Assembly: GCF_000271665.2 (NCBI RefSeq)
Contig: NZ_CP010978.1
Location: forward strand, 1,892,501 to 1,956,500
DNA from: Pelosinus fermentans JBW45
Lineage (GTDB): Bacteria > Bacillota > Negativicutes > DSM-13327
Length of the DNA: 64,000 nt
Reading direction: 5' to 3'
Shown: positions 26,973 to 35,609 of the stretch, piece after piece
Layout: each line of letters opens with the position of its first letter
Numbering within the stretch: position 1 is the stretch's first letter
Program-made: the position numbers and the translations under genes
The notes under the pieces: generated by a model
The model's input: only the letters and a program-made list of their open reading frames with translations
The model's database searches: none
What the model was told of the DNA's origin: nothing

Positions 26973-27425
26973 ATGCTTACTGCATTTGATAAGAGTTTAT
27001 TGAATATTATTCAAACAGATTTATCTTTTGAGAAGCGTCCTTTCGCGTTAGTGGCAAAAAAACTAGAAACAACGGAAGCAATCGTCATTGAAAGACTAAA
27101 GTTTTTAAAAGCGCAAGGTTTCATTCGCCGCATCGGTCCTTTTTTTGATTCTACCAAACTCGGTTATATTGGCACCTTAGTGGCATTGGAGGTAAAAGAG
27201 GAGTGTCTTGCCCAAGTGGCGGGCGTTATTAATTCTTATTATGGGGTTACTCATAACTATGAACGTGAAGCAGATTTAAATCTGTGGTTTACGCTATTAA
27301 GTCCAAACCTTTTGAAACAAGATGAAATATTAGAAACCATTCGTAATCTTGATGGTGTCGTGCGGTTGCTAAATTTGCCAGCTACTCAGAAGTTTAAAGT
27401 GAGTGTACAGTTTTCTTTAACCTAG
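26973..27425 (+). CDS. ahbA: Siroheme decarboxylase subunit AhbA-like (Lrp/AsnC fold)
   Basis: A 150-residue protein with an N-terminal AsnC-type helix-turn-helix (FDKSLLNIIQTDLSFEKRPFALVAKKL) and a ferredoxin-like domain. RRIGPFFDSTKLGY and the HNYER segment (THNYEREADLNLWF) match the AhbA/NirD-type siroheme decarboxylases, which convert siroheme to 12,18-didecarboxysiroheme for heme or heme d1 synthesis. ATG 26973 is chosen because AAGGAG is 6 nt upstream. The second subunit follows directly. Without the adjacent partner it could be mistaken for an Lrp regulator. Confidence 0.82.
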   Translation: MLTAFDKSLLNIIQTDLSFEKRPFALVAKKLETTEAIVIERLKFLKAQGFIRRIGPFFDSTKLGYIGTLVALEVKEECLAQVAGVINSYYGVTHNYEREADLNLWFTLLSPNLLKQDEILETIRNLDGVVRLLNLPATQKFKVSVQFSLT

Positions 27426-27470
27426 AAAATGTGAGAGTGGACTTCAAATAAGCTGGAAAAGAGGTGACTT

Positions 27471-27941
27471 ATGCTGGATGAATTAGATAAAAAGATTATC
27501 GTGATTATGCAGGAAGACTTTCCCTTAGTAGCTGAACCTTATCGGCAAATAGCAGAAAGATTAGGGATTCATGAAGATGAACTTTTAGGAAGATTGAAAG
27601 GATATCGTCAATCGGGCAAGATTCGTAAAATGGGAGCTGTTCTTAGACATCGGGAAGTTGGTTATGCAGCCAATGCATTATGTGCGTGGATTGTTCCTGA
27701 GGAGCGTATTGTTGAAATCGGAAAAATGTTGGCAAAAGATGCAGTAGTATCCCATTGCTATGCGAGGATATCCCAACCTGGCTGGCCCTATAATTTTTAC
27801 ACGATGCTTCATGCTCATACTCGTAAGGACTGTAAGGTGCTAGCGGAAGATATCGCTAAGCGCACAGGATTGCAGGAATATGTCATGTTATTTAGCACAA
27901 AAGAATGGAAAAAAATTAGTATGCAATATTTTAAAGACTAA
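27471..27941 (+). CDS. ahbB: Siroheme decarboxylase subunit AhbB-like
   Basis: A 156-residue partner of the preceding protein. It has the same layout: HTH part LDELDKKIIVIMQEDFPLVAEPYRQIAERLG, then RKMGAVLRHREVGYAANALCAW and SHCYARISQPGWPYNFYTMLHA. FPLVxxPY and the H-C-Y-x-R segment are typical of AhbB, where histidines near these positions contact siroheme. GAGGTGA precedes the ATG. Together they would form a heterodimeric decarboxylase of the siroheme-dependent heme pathway. Confidence 0.82.
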   Translation: MLDELDKKIIVIMQEDFPLVAEPYRQIAERLGIHEDELLGRLKGYRQSGKIRKMGAVLRHREVGYAANALCAWIVPEERIVEIGKMLAKDAVVSHCYARISQPGWPYNFYTMLHAHTRKDCKVLAEDIAKRTGLQEYVMLFSTKEWKKISMQYFKD

Positions 27942-27959
27942 TCATCAATGATAAGCGGT

Positions 27960-27998
27960 AGTAGCAGCACATGGATTGTACATGTGCTGCTACTTATT
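27960..27998 (+). terminator. Terminator after ahbB
   Basis: A perfect 14-bp stem AGTAGCAGCACATG (27960-27973) pairs with 27981-27994, followed by TATTTT. The following 300 bp to lctP hold only a 19-codon open frame (28215-28274, VIVILLEAHKAL) preceded by GATGAGG, which could be a leader peptide but is unsupported. Confidence 0.85.
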
Positions 27999-28302
27999 TT
28001 GAGTATTTTAGTATTTAATATAGTGAAAAAAGTAATTTATTATTGAACAGTAAAAAAAGAGGGATTGATTAGTAGGTGTAGAAATTTGGAGAATAAATAG
28101 AGTAAAAATTCTGTATTTTGAGATAATTTTCTTGGAATTGATAAATAGACATTATTTATTTAGGAGGTGCATAACTTGTAATGATTTATATAAAACTAAA
28201 CGGGGGATGAGGAGGTGATAGTAATATTACTTGAAGCTCATAAGGCATTATTATATCCTTCATCTAATAGTTAATAAGGTAAAAAGAAAGGGGTGTTACT
28301 GA

Positions 28303-29931
28303 ATGAATTGGACGCAAGTATATGATCCTATGCAGAATCTTGCTCTTTCATCATTACTGGCAGCTATTCCTATTATCGTAATTTTTTATTTATTGGCTAT
28401 TCGACGGTCTCCTGGACAAATTGCTGGCGCCTTAGCGTTAGTTTCTGCTATATTAGTAGCTATTTTTGTTTATCAAATGCCTCCAGGGTTAGCGATTACC
28501 TCGGCTGCTATGGGAGCTTTATATGGAATATTTCCTATCTTCTGGATCGTAATTACGGCTATCTTTATTTATAACCTTACAGTAGAGACGGGACAATTTC
28601 AAATTGTCAAAGACTCTATTGCGACGATTACGGATGATCGGCGTCTGCAAGCTCTCTTAATTGCTTTTGGTTTTGGTGCTTTCTTGGAAGGGGCAGCAGG
28701 ATTTGGAACCCCTGTGGCGATTTCTGCTGGTATGTTGGTGGGGCTTGGCTTTAATCCTTTATATGCTGCAGGATTATGTTTGATTGCCAATACTGCTCCA
28801 GTAGCTTTTGGCGGCATTGGTATTCCTATCATTGTTGCTGGTCAAGTTACAGGACTCGATACTATGAAAATTAGTGCCATGGTAGGAAGACAGCTTCCGT
28901 TTTTATCCATTATTATTCCGATTTGGTTAGTGGTATTAATGTCGGGCTGGAAGGCTGCAAAAGAAGTATTGCCTGCGTGCTTAGTGGCGGGTATATCCTT
29001 TGCTGGCGTACAATGGTTTTCATCTAACTATATTGGGCCAGAACTCCCCGATATTTTATCTTCACTTGCTTGCATCGTTGCTTTAACAATATTCCTAAAA
29101 TATTGGAAGCCAGCAAACATCTGGCGATTTGAAAATGAACCAGCACCGACTCTTGTTGCTGACAGAGCTGCTTTGACTCTTGGCAAAGTTCTAAAAGCAT
29201 GGTCTCCATTTATAATTTTAACAGTAATGGTCATTTTATGGGGATTAAAACCGGTGGTAGCATCATTAAATACTGTAACTATTAATTGGATAGTGCCGGG
29301 TCTTGATAAACTTGTTACACAGGTTGCACCTATTGCAAAACAACCAGTAGCTTTAGCGGCTCTTTATAAAATCAATTGGTTAAGTGCTGCAGGTACAGCA
29401 TTATTTATTGCAAGTATTCTTACAGCTGCTGTTCTAGGTGTTGGTCCTAGCCGATTTATTGCTGTTTTTGCAAAAACCTTCAACCAGTTATTGAAACCTT
29501 TGATCACCATTCCTTGTGTTCTAGGTTTAGCTTATGTTATGAATTACTCAGGAATGAGCTCTACTCTAGGTCTATTCCTTGCGGGTTCAGGTTCGCTATT
29601 TCCATTCTTCTCTCCGTTCCTAGGGTGGCTAGGAGTATTTTTAACAGGGTCCGATACTTCTGCCAATGCTTTATTCGGCAATTTACAATCTGTTACTGGG
29701 CAGCAGATTGGTGTTGATCCGATCTTAACAGTAGCGGGAAATTCATCAGGTGGTGTTTGCGGCAAGATGATTTCTCCACAAAGTATTGCTGTGGCAACCG
29801 CAGCTACAGGATTAGTTGGCAAAGAAGGCGACTTGTTTAGCTTTACAGTAAAACATTCTCTAGTCTTGGCTGTGATTGTAGGTCTCATAACCTATGTACA
29901 GGCTTATTGGCTCAATTGGATGATCCCTTAA
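28303..29931 (+). CDS. lctP: L-lactate permease (LctP family)
   Basis: A 542-residue inner-membrane lactate/H+ symporter with about 13-14 hydrophobic segments. Family landmarks are NWTQVYDP at the N-terminus, GAFLEGAAGFGTPVAIS (~128), APVAFGGIGIPI (~165), TGSDTSANALFGNLQ (~448) and GGVCGKMISPQSIAVA (~485). AAAGGGGTG precedes the ATG. No lactate dehydrogenase gene is adjacent; a terminator follows, so it is a single-gene unit. Confidence 0.95.
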   Translation: MNWTQVYDPMQNLALSSLLAAIPIIVIFYLLAIRRSPGQIAGALALVSAILVAIFVYQMPPGLAITSAAMGALYGIFPIFWIVITAIFIYNLTVETGQFQIVKDSIATITDDRRLQALLIAFGFGAFLEGAAGFGTPVAISAGMLVGLGFNPLYAAGLCLIANTAPVAFGGIGIPIIVAGQVTGLDTMKISAMVGRQLPFLSIIIPIWLVVLMSGWKAAKEVLPACLVAGISFAGVQWFSSNYIGPELPDILSSLACIVALTIFLKYWKPANIWRFENEPAPTLVADRAALTLGKVLKAWSPFIILTVMVILWGLKPVVASLNTVTINWIVPGLDKLVTQVAPIAKQPVALAALYKINWLSAAGTALFIASILTAAVLGVGPSRFIAVFAKTFNQLLKPLITIPCVLGLAYVMNYSGMSSTLGLFLAGSGSLFPFFSPFLGWLGVFLTGSDTSANALFGNLQSVTGQQIGVDPILTVAGNSSGGVCGKMISPQSIAVATAATGLVGKEGDLFSFTVKHSLVLAVIVGLITYVQAYWLNWMIP

Positions 29932-29957
29932 TCTTTTAAAGTATACGAAACGAAAAG

Positions 29958-29993
29958 ATACTGGGTTGAGAGTTTTCTCCACCCAGTATTTTT
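29958..29993 (+). terminator. Terminator after lctP
   Basis: ATACTGGGT (29958-29966) pairs with ACCCAGTAT (29981-29989), followed by TTTTT. Confidence 0.88.
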
Positions 29994-30164
29994 ATGGTAG
30001 TATAGTGAATTTAGCAAGAGAATTTGCCATTTCATATGATAATTTGACATATTGCGTTAAAAAGAATTCTCGAAGGTTGTCATAAAAATTTAAAAAAGCA
30101 ATAGACGTAAAGACAGATAATAGTGTATTATAGTAACAGACTTTGCGTGTAGGTGATTAAAATA

Positions 30165-31133
30165 GTGAATAAAAATTCGATGTTTGATGTTGTAAAAAGT
30201 GATTTGATGTTATTGGAAACGGAATTACTTTCTGTTATACACTCTCCCGAAAAATTAATAACGGATATTAGCAAACATTTAGTAGAAGCTGGTGGTAAAC
30301 GATTACGTCCTGCTTTGTACTTTATGTGCACCAAAGGCCGAGTAGCTGATATGGAAAAAATAATGCCAATGGCAGTTGCTATTGAATTAATCCACATGGC
30401 TACTTTGGTTCATGATGATGTAATTGATAATGCAGCAACTCGTCGCGGGAAAGCAACTGCTAACTCTTGTTGGGGCAATCATTCATCGGTATTAATTGGT
30501 GATTATTTATTTGCTAAAGCTTTTTCCCTAGTGGCAAATAAGGTTAGTAACGAAATGCTTAAAGTATTGACAGATGTTATCTGTTCTATGTGTGAAGGTG
30601 AAATTAATCAGAATCGAAGTACCTTTCATGCAGATCAAAAAGAAAGTGATTATTTAGGACGTATTGAACAGAAAACTGCGAATTTTATTGCTGCTAGCTG
30701 TGAGTTAGGTGGTTTGGCAGTGGGACTGTCTGCTGAAGAAACGAAAGCCTTACGGGAATATGGATACTCATTAGGAATGGCTTTTCAAATCACAGATGAT
30801 ATTTTAGATGTTACTGCATCTTCAGAACAAATTGGTAAACCTGTCGGTAATGATTTAAGGCAAGGGATTGTAACATTGCCTATCATTTATGCTTTGGAGC
30901 ATAGCTCACATAAGGATGAGTTACGAGAGATTGTCCAAACTAAGAATATGTCGGAAGAGAAAATTAAACGTGGCTTGGCGATTCTTCATGAAACAGATGC
31001 AATCGAGTATTCCTACAGCCGTGTTGCAGATTATTTAAAATATTCACGTAATGTTATACCTGTCAACATATTGGGAGAACATAGGGAAGCATTTATTGCA
31101 GTAGCTGATTTTGTAGGTTTGCGTAATTATTAA
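30165..31133 (+). CDS. Trans-polyprenyl diphosphate synthase (heptaprenyl type, component II-like)
   Basis: A 322-residue cytosolic prenyltransferase. It elongates allylic diphosphates with isopentenyl diphosphate, probably to make the quinone side chain. The first Asp-rich motif is VHDDVIDNAATRRGK (~80) and the second ITDDILDVTA (~205); GGKRLRPALYF (~42) binds IPP. GTG 30165 is preferred because AGGTGA is 8 nt upstream, but the earlier GTG at 30153 cannot be excluded. UbiD and UbiA homologues 1-3 kb downstream suggest a role in menaquinone. Chain length cannot be told from the sequence. Confidence 0.88.
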   Translation: MNKNSMFDVVKSDLMLLETELLSVIHSPEKLITDISKHLVEAGGKRLRPALYFMCTKGRVADMEKIMPMAVAIELIHMATLVHDDVIDNAATRRGKATANSCWGNHSSVLIGDYLFAKAFSLVANKVSNEMLKVLTDVICSMCEGEINQNRSTFHADQKESDYLGRIEQKTANFIAASCELGGLAVGLSAEETKALREYGYSLGMAFQITDDILDVTASSEQIGKPVGNDLRQGIVTLPIIYALEHSSHKDELREIVQTKNMSEEKIKRGLAILHETDAIEYSYSRVADYLKYSRNVIPVNILGEHREAFIAVADFVGLRNY

Positions 31134-31190
31134 ATTTTATGGGTAGTATATAGATAACATTTATTGTGAAAGTTTTTGTTATAAATGCAG

Positions 31191-31222
31191 AAGACTTGGT
31201 GCGGGCCAAGTCTTTTCTTTTT
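31191..31222 (+). terminator. Terminator after the polyprenyl synthase gene
   Basis: AAGACTTGG (31191-31199), 5-6 nt loop, CCAAGTCTTTTCTTTTT. Confidence 0.88.
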
Positions 31223-31279
31223 AGAGGATTTTAGGTATAATAGGTAAATAAGTTCTACTTAGAAAGGGGTTATGTATCG

Positions 31280-31471
31280 ATGTTTAGTTTCAGCATGCCT
31301 GAATTAGTATTAATATTAGTAATCGCACTTGTTGTTTTTGGCCCTGGCAAACTTCCAGAAGTCGGTAAAGCTTTAGGTAGAGGTATTCAGGAATTTAAAA
31401 AGGCTACAACTGGAGAGATAAAGCAAGATCCTATAATAAAAGAAGAGAGTAAGACAGAAGAAAAAAAGTGA
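31280..31471 (+). CDS. tatA: Twin-arginine translocase subunit TatA
   Basis: A 63-residue protein with a short N-terminal transmembrane helix ([18 protein letters not shown]), the [22 protein letters not shown] hinge and amphipathic helix (hallmark FGPGKLPE), and a charged tail. TatA oligomers form the passage for folded twin-arginine substrates. AAAGGGG precedes the ATG. It is 10 bp before tatC; no tatB is present, the usual situation in Firmicutes. Confidence 0.96.
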   Translation: MFSFSMPELVLILVIALVVFGPGKLPEVGKALGRGIQEFKKATTGEIKQDPIIKEESKTEEKK

Positions 31472-31481
31472 GGAATACTCA

Positions 31482-32231
31482 ATGTCGGATATAATAAGTA
31501 CGGATAAGGATGATGATCAGCTTGAGGATGGTGCTATTGACAACGGAATGTCTTTAGTGGAACATCTGCAAGAATTACGACGCAGGCTGATTATTATTAT
31601 TATAGCTGTAGCTGCGGGGAGTCTGATTAGTTATTTTTATGCTGCCGAGTTAGTACAGTATATTACGGCTCCTGCTGGTAAGTTGTATTATATGAGTCCG
31701 GCGGAAGCCTTTTTTACTTATATAAGAGTATCTGTTTTTGCTGGTTTTCTATTAGTGTTGCCGATTGTGCTGTATCAAATTTGGGCGTTTGTCGTGCCAG
31801 CATTAACGAAGAAGGAGCATATGGCTTCTCTTATTTTAGTGCCTTCCTCTGTACTGTTATTTTTTATAGGACTTGCCTTTTCCTATGCTCTTGTATTACC
31901 AGCGGGAATTAAATTTTTTATGGGATTTGCTACAGAAAATCTTCAGCCTTTGCTATCTTTAGGCGAGTATTTATCTTTTGTCATCTCCTTTTTACTGCCC
32001 TTTGGTTTTATCTTTGAGTTACCGTTATTTATCATCGTTATGGCTAAATTTGGCCTCATAAGTTCGAGCTTTTTAACTGGCAAGCGTAAACATGTTTTAG
32101 TGTTATCATTTGTGATAGGTGCTGTTATTTCACCTACTCCAGATATTTTTTCTCAGACTATGGTGGCTGTGCCTGTAATTGTATTATATGAACTTAGTAT
32201 TTTGATTGTAAAATACCTTTTAAAGAAATAA
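31482..32231 (+). CDS. tatC: Twin-arginine translocase subunit TatC
   Basis: A 249-residue, six-helix membrane protein that recognises the twin-arginine signal. Family signatures are MSLVEHLQELRRRLI (~23), SPAEAFFTYIRVSVFAGFLLVLPIV-like motif (SPAEAFFTYIRVSV, ~73), YQIWAFVVPALTKKE and ISPTPDIFSQTMVAVPVIVLYE-type end (SPTPDIFSQ, ~220). It forms a minimal TatAC system with the gene just upstream. Confidence 0.95.
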   Translation: MSDIISTDKDDDQLEDGAIDNGMSLVEHLQELRRRLIIIIIAVAAGSLISYFYAAELVQYITAPAGKLYYMSPAEAFFTYIRVSVFAGFLLVLPIVLYQIWAFVVPALTKKEHMASLILVPSSVLLFFIGLAFSYALVLPAGIKFFMGFATENLQPLLSLGEYLSFVISFLLPFGFIFELPLFIIVMAKFGLISSSFLTGKRKHVLVLSFVIGAVISPTPDIFSQTMVAVPVIVLYELSILIVKYLLKK

Positions 32232-32264
32232 TATTCGTGAAAAGCCAATGAAAGGAAGTTATAT

Positions 32265-33725
32265 ATGGCATTTACTGATTTACGTGAATTCATTCATGCT
32301 CTAGAAGAGCGAGGCTGGTTGAAGCGCATTCAAGAAGAGGTAAATTGTGACCTGGAGATTACAGAGATCACTGATCGGGTATCTAAAATGTCTGGTGAGA
32401 AAAATGTAGCCTTACTTTTTGAAAATGTAAGAGGCTACAATATGCCTGTGCTCATGAATGCTTTTGGCAGTATGGAGCGTATGGCGCTGGCTTTAGGCGT
32501 AGACAAACTTGATGATATTGCAGCAGAAGTAAAAGAAATCTTCAAATTACCTTATATTTCTGTACAGAATAAATTAGATTTGCTGAAAATTATTCCTACC
32601 GCTAAGCGGGCGATAAACTTCCCTAAGTATGTAAAGAGCGGACCATGTAAAGAAGTGATTATTAAAGATCAGCCTTCGTTAGATAAATTTCCTATTTTAA
32701 AATGCTGGCCTGGTGATGCTGGCAAATTTATTACATTGCCTTTAGTATTTACTAAAAATCCTTTGAATGGTAAGCGAAATGTGGGAATGTATCGTTTGCA
32801 AGTGTATGATGGACAAACGACAGGTATGCATTGGCATATTCATAAAAATGGGGCAGAAAATTATCGGGCTCATCAGACATTAGGTAAAGATCGTATTGAG
32901 GTGGCTGTAGCTATTGGTACTGATCCAACTCTTACATATGCGGCTACGGCTCCATTGCCGAAAGATATTGATGAAATGGTATTTGCAGGATTTTTGCGTA
33001 AAAAATCCGTAGAAATGATTAAGTGTGAGACGGTGGATGTGGAAGTACCAGCTCATTCGGAAATTGTCCTGGAAGGGTATGTGATGATTGATGAATTGAG
33101 AAGGGAAGGACCTTTTGGTGACCATACGGGTTATTATTCCCTTGCTGATGATTATCCTGTGTTTCATATTACTTGTATTACTCATCGTAAAGATCCTATT
33201 TATCCAGCTACCATCGTAGGCAAACCGCCAATGGAAGATTGTTTCTTAGCAAAGGCTACAGAACGTATTTTCCTGCCTGTATTGCAAATGAATTTACCAG
33301 AAATCATTGATTTGAACCTGCCTCTGGAAGGTGTTTTTCATAATTGTGCCGTAGTATCGATAAAGAAAACCTATCCCCAGCAAGCCAAAAAAGTAATGCA
33401 TGCGATTTGGGGTATGGGGCAAATGATGTTTACTAAAATGGTTATTGTCGTGGATGAACACGTTAATGTGCAGGATATGAATGAAGTATGGTGGCGCGTG
33501 TATAATAACATTGATGCTCGCCGTGATATTGTGATGGTGGATGGACCACTGGATGTACTGGATCATTCTTCGCCGATGCCAAACTGGGGGACCAAAGTGG
33601 GGATTGATGCCACAAAAGCCTGGGCTGCCGAAGGCTATACCCGAGAATGGCCGGATGAAATTGAAATGTCAGCAGAAATAAAAGAGATGGTTGACAAGAA
33701 ATGGAAGGGATTGGGTCTTGAGTAA
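32265..33725 (+). CDS. UbiD family prenylated-FMN decarboxylase
   Basis: A 486-residue decarboxylase of the UbiD family, which uses prenylated FMN. FADLREFIHALEERG-like N-terminus (FTDLREFIHALEERGWLKRI), IHKNGAENYRAH and REGPFGDHTGYYS, which holds the catalytic Glu, are visible; DHSSPMPNWGTKVGIDATKAW is at the end. The gene overlaps the following UbiA homologue. In organisms using the futalosine route the equivalent pair (MqnL/MqnP) acts on 1,4-dihydroxy-6-naphthoate intermediates. Menaquinone synthesis is therefore likely, but a ubiX/mqnM partner is not in the window. Confidence 0.9.
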   Translation: MAFTDLREFIHALEERGWLKRIQEEVNCDLEITEITDRVSKMSGEKNVALLFENVRGYNMPVLMNAFGSMERMALALGVDKLDDIAAEVKEIFKLPYISVQNKLDLLKIIPTAKRAINFPKYVKSGPCKEVIIKDQPSLDKFPILKCWPGDAGKFITLPLVFTKNPLNGKRNVGMYRLQVYDGQTTGMHWHIHKNGAENYRAHQTLGKDRIEVAVAIGTDPTLTYAATAPLPKDIDEMVFAGFLRKKSVEMIKCETVDVEVPAHSEIVLEGYVMIDELRREGPFGDHTGYYSLADDYPVFHITCITHRKDPIYPATIVGKPPMEDCFLAKATERIFLPVLQMNLPEIIDLNLPLEGVFHNCAVVSIKKTYPQQAKKVMHAIWGMGQMMFTKMVIVVDEHVNVQDMNEVWWRVYNNIDARRDIVMVDGPLDVLDHSSPMPNWGTKVGIDATKAWAAEGYTREWPDEIEMSAEIKEMVDKKWKGLGLE

Positions 33726-34566
33726 AATTAAAGCACATCTTGATAATATCGTATTGTCGCATACTGTATTTGCCTTACCTTTTTCCTATATTGGTGCTAT
33801 ATTAGCAGCTGGCGGTATACCTACAGGCAGAGAATTCTTCTGGATTACTTTGGCTATGGTGGGCGCACGCAGTGCAGCTATGGCATTAAATAACTGTATT
33901 GATTTAAAATATGACAAATTACAGCCAAGGTTTGCAAATCGCCCCATGGTAACCGGGGCGGTTAAGCCTTGGGAGGCAATACTTTTAACATTGGCCAGCT
34001 TGGGGCTATTTGTCTGGGCAGCAGCCAATTTACATCCTTTATGCTTACAATTGGCTCCCTTGGCAATACTCCCTTTAGTCATCTATCCCTATATGAAACG
34101 ATTTTCCTGGACTTGTCATTTAGTTCTGGGTTTGGCTTTATCCATTGCACCCATTGGCTCTTGGGTAGCGATACGGGGAGATATTACCATGCCTATCCTC
34201 CTGCTTGGGTTAGCTGTTGGGGTATGGATTGCTGGTTTTGATGCTATTTATGGCTGTCAAGATGTTGCTTTCGATAAAAAGCATGGGTTGCATTCCATGC
34301 CAGTACGCTTTGGCATACCAAGAACATTGGCTATATGTAAAGCAATGCATGTGATTAGTATTATGGGCTTTTATTTAGTAGGACAGCTCATGAACATGCA
34401 TGGAATATATTATGCGGGTGTAGTACTTGCTGCATTGGTATTAATTTATCAGCATTCCATTGTCACCCCTACTGATTTTCGCTTGGTGACTCAAGCTTAT
34501 TTTATGCGTAATGGCTTAGTAAGTATTGCTTTATTAGTATTTACTGTAATTAGTATTCTGGCATAA
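33718..34566 (+). CDS. UbiA family prenyltransferase (MqnP-like)
   Basis: A 282-residue membrane prenyltransferase with about eight helices and the two Asp-rich motifs NNCIDLKYDK (~55) and GFDAIYGCQDVAFDK (~178), which bind the Mg-diphosphate of the polyprenyl donor. The start is taken as TTG 33718 (MSKIKAHLDNIVLSHTVFALPFS), inside the end of ubiD with a 4-codon overlap and GGGA-type site upstream. The longer frame from 33691 adds no family-like residues. It couples the polyprenyl chain to an aromatic acid in quinone synthesis. Confidence 0.9.
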   Translation: MSKIKAHLDNIVLSHTVFALPFSYIGAILAAGGIPTGREFFWITLAMVGARSAAMALNNCIDLKYDKLQPRFANRPMVTGAVKPWEAILLTLASLGLFVWAAANLHPLCLQLAPLAILPLVIYPYMKRFSWTCHLVLGLALSIAPIGSWVAIRGDITMPILLLGLAVGVWIAGFDAIYGCQDVAFDKKHGLHSMPVRFGIPRTLAICKAMHVISIMGFYLVGQLMNMHGIYYAGVVLAALVLIYQHSIVTPTDFRLVTQAYFMRNGLVSIALLVFTVISILA

Positions 34567-34637
34567 AGAAGATTGGATTAAGGCAGAAATAATATTTTTT
34601 CTACGCCAGAGAGAAAAACAGCATGGGGGGATGTTAT

Positions 34638-35510
34638 ATGACAGCAACATTATTAGAAGGTAAAGTTTTTGCAGCAGAAATAAAAAAGAGTGTGCACAAG
34701 GATGTTGAAAAGTTTATAAAGTCACAGGGGATTATGCCTGGACTGGCAGTAATCATTGTTGGGGAGAATGCTGCCTCAAAAGTATACGTAGCCAATAAGC
34801 ATAAGGCTTGTGAAGAATTAGGCATTTATTCAGAAGTGATACGTATGCCGGCAAGTGTCACTAAGCAAGAATTATTAGAACAGATTCGTGTCTTGAATGA
34901 AAGTACTACCATTCACGGTATTTTATTACAATTACCATTGCCTGATGCTTTAAAACATGATGAAGCAGAGCTTTTAAAAGCAATCCACCCTGATAAAGAT
35001 GTGGACGGATTTCATCCTGTAAATGTGGGTAAATTAGCAATCGGTCAAGAGCATCTTGTACCGTGCACACCTGCTGGCTGTATCAAAATTTTAGAACTTG
35101 CCAATGTAGAAATTGCGGGTAAACATGCAGTAATCATTGGGCGGAGCAATATTGTTGGTAAACCAATGGCAAATTTATTATTGTCCCGTCATGCTACAGT
35201 AACTATATGTCACTCTCGGACTGCCAATTTACCCAGCATCACTTCCCAAGCTGATATCTTAATAGTTGCAATTGGCAAAGCTCATTTTGTGACTAAAGAT
35301 ATGGTAAAACCAGGTGCTGTAGTAATTGACGTGGGAATCAATCGCCTTGCAGATAAAAAATTAGTGGGTGACGTTAACTTTGAAGATGTAAAAGAAGTGG
35401 CAGGGGCCATTACCCCCGTACCAGGCGGCGTTGGCCTTTTGACCATTGCGATGTTACTTAGTAATACGGTAAAAGCTGCCCAGTTGCAGTGTCATAAAGA
35501 ACATAAATAG
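34638..35510 (+). CDS. folD: Bifunctional methylene-THF dehydrogenase / methenyl-THF cyclohydrolase
   Basis: A 290-residue cytosolic enzyme of one-carbon metabolism, interconverting 5,10-methylene- and 10-formyl-THF with NADP. The active-site Lys is in YVANKHKACEELGI (~54). Further signatures are QLPLPD, DKDVDGFHPVN, IIGRSNIVGKPMANLLL and the C-terminal PVPGGVGLLTIAML. ATG 34638 follows GGGGGG (34625-34630). fhs lies 100 bp downstream, and together they give the formate-to-methylene-THF segment. Confidence 0.96.
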   Translation: MTATLLEGKVFAAEIKKSVHKDVEKFIKSQGIMPGLAVIIVGENAASKVYVANKHKACEELGIYSEVIRMPASVTKQELLEQIRVLNESTTIHGILLQLPLPDALKHDEAELLKAIHPDKDVDGFHPVNVGKLAIGQEHLVPCTPAGCIKILELANVEIAGKHAVIIGRSNIVGKPMANLLLSRHATVTICHSRTANLPSITSQADILIVAIGKAHFVTKDMVKPGAVVIDVGINRLADKKLVGDVNFEDVKEVAGAITPVPGGVGLLTIAMLLSNTVKAAQLQCHKEHK

Positions 35511-35530
35511 ACCAATTCATTCGGTAGTGT

Positions 35531-35587
35531 TACAGCCAAATGATACTTGAAACAAAGCGATTGTATCAAGAATTCACTTTGGCTGTA
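35531..35587 (+). promoter_or_regulatory. Inverted repeat between folD and fhs
   Basis: TACAGCCAAA (35531-35540) is complementary to TTTGGCTGTA (35578-35587), enclosing a second imperfect GATAC/GTATC stem. No T run follows. It may be an attenuator-like structure or stabilise the fhs mRNA. Confidence 0.4.
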
Positions 35588-35609
35588 GTTATATAAGGAG
35601 GTATATAAA

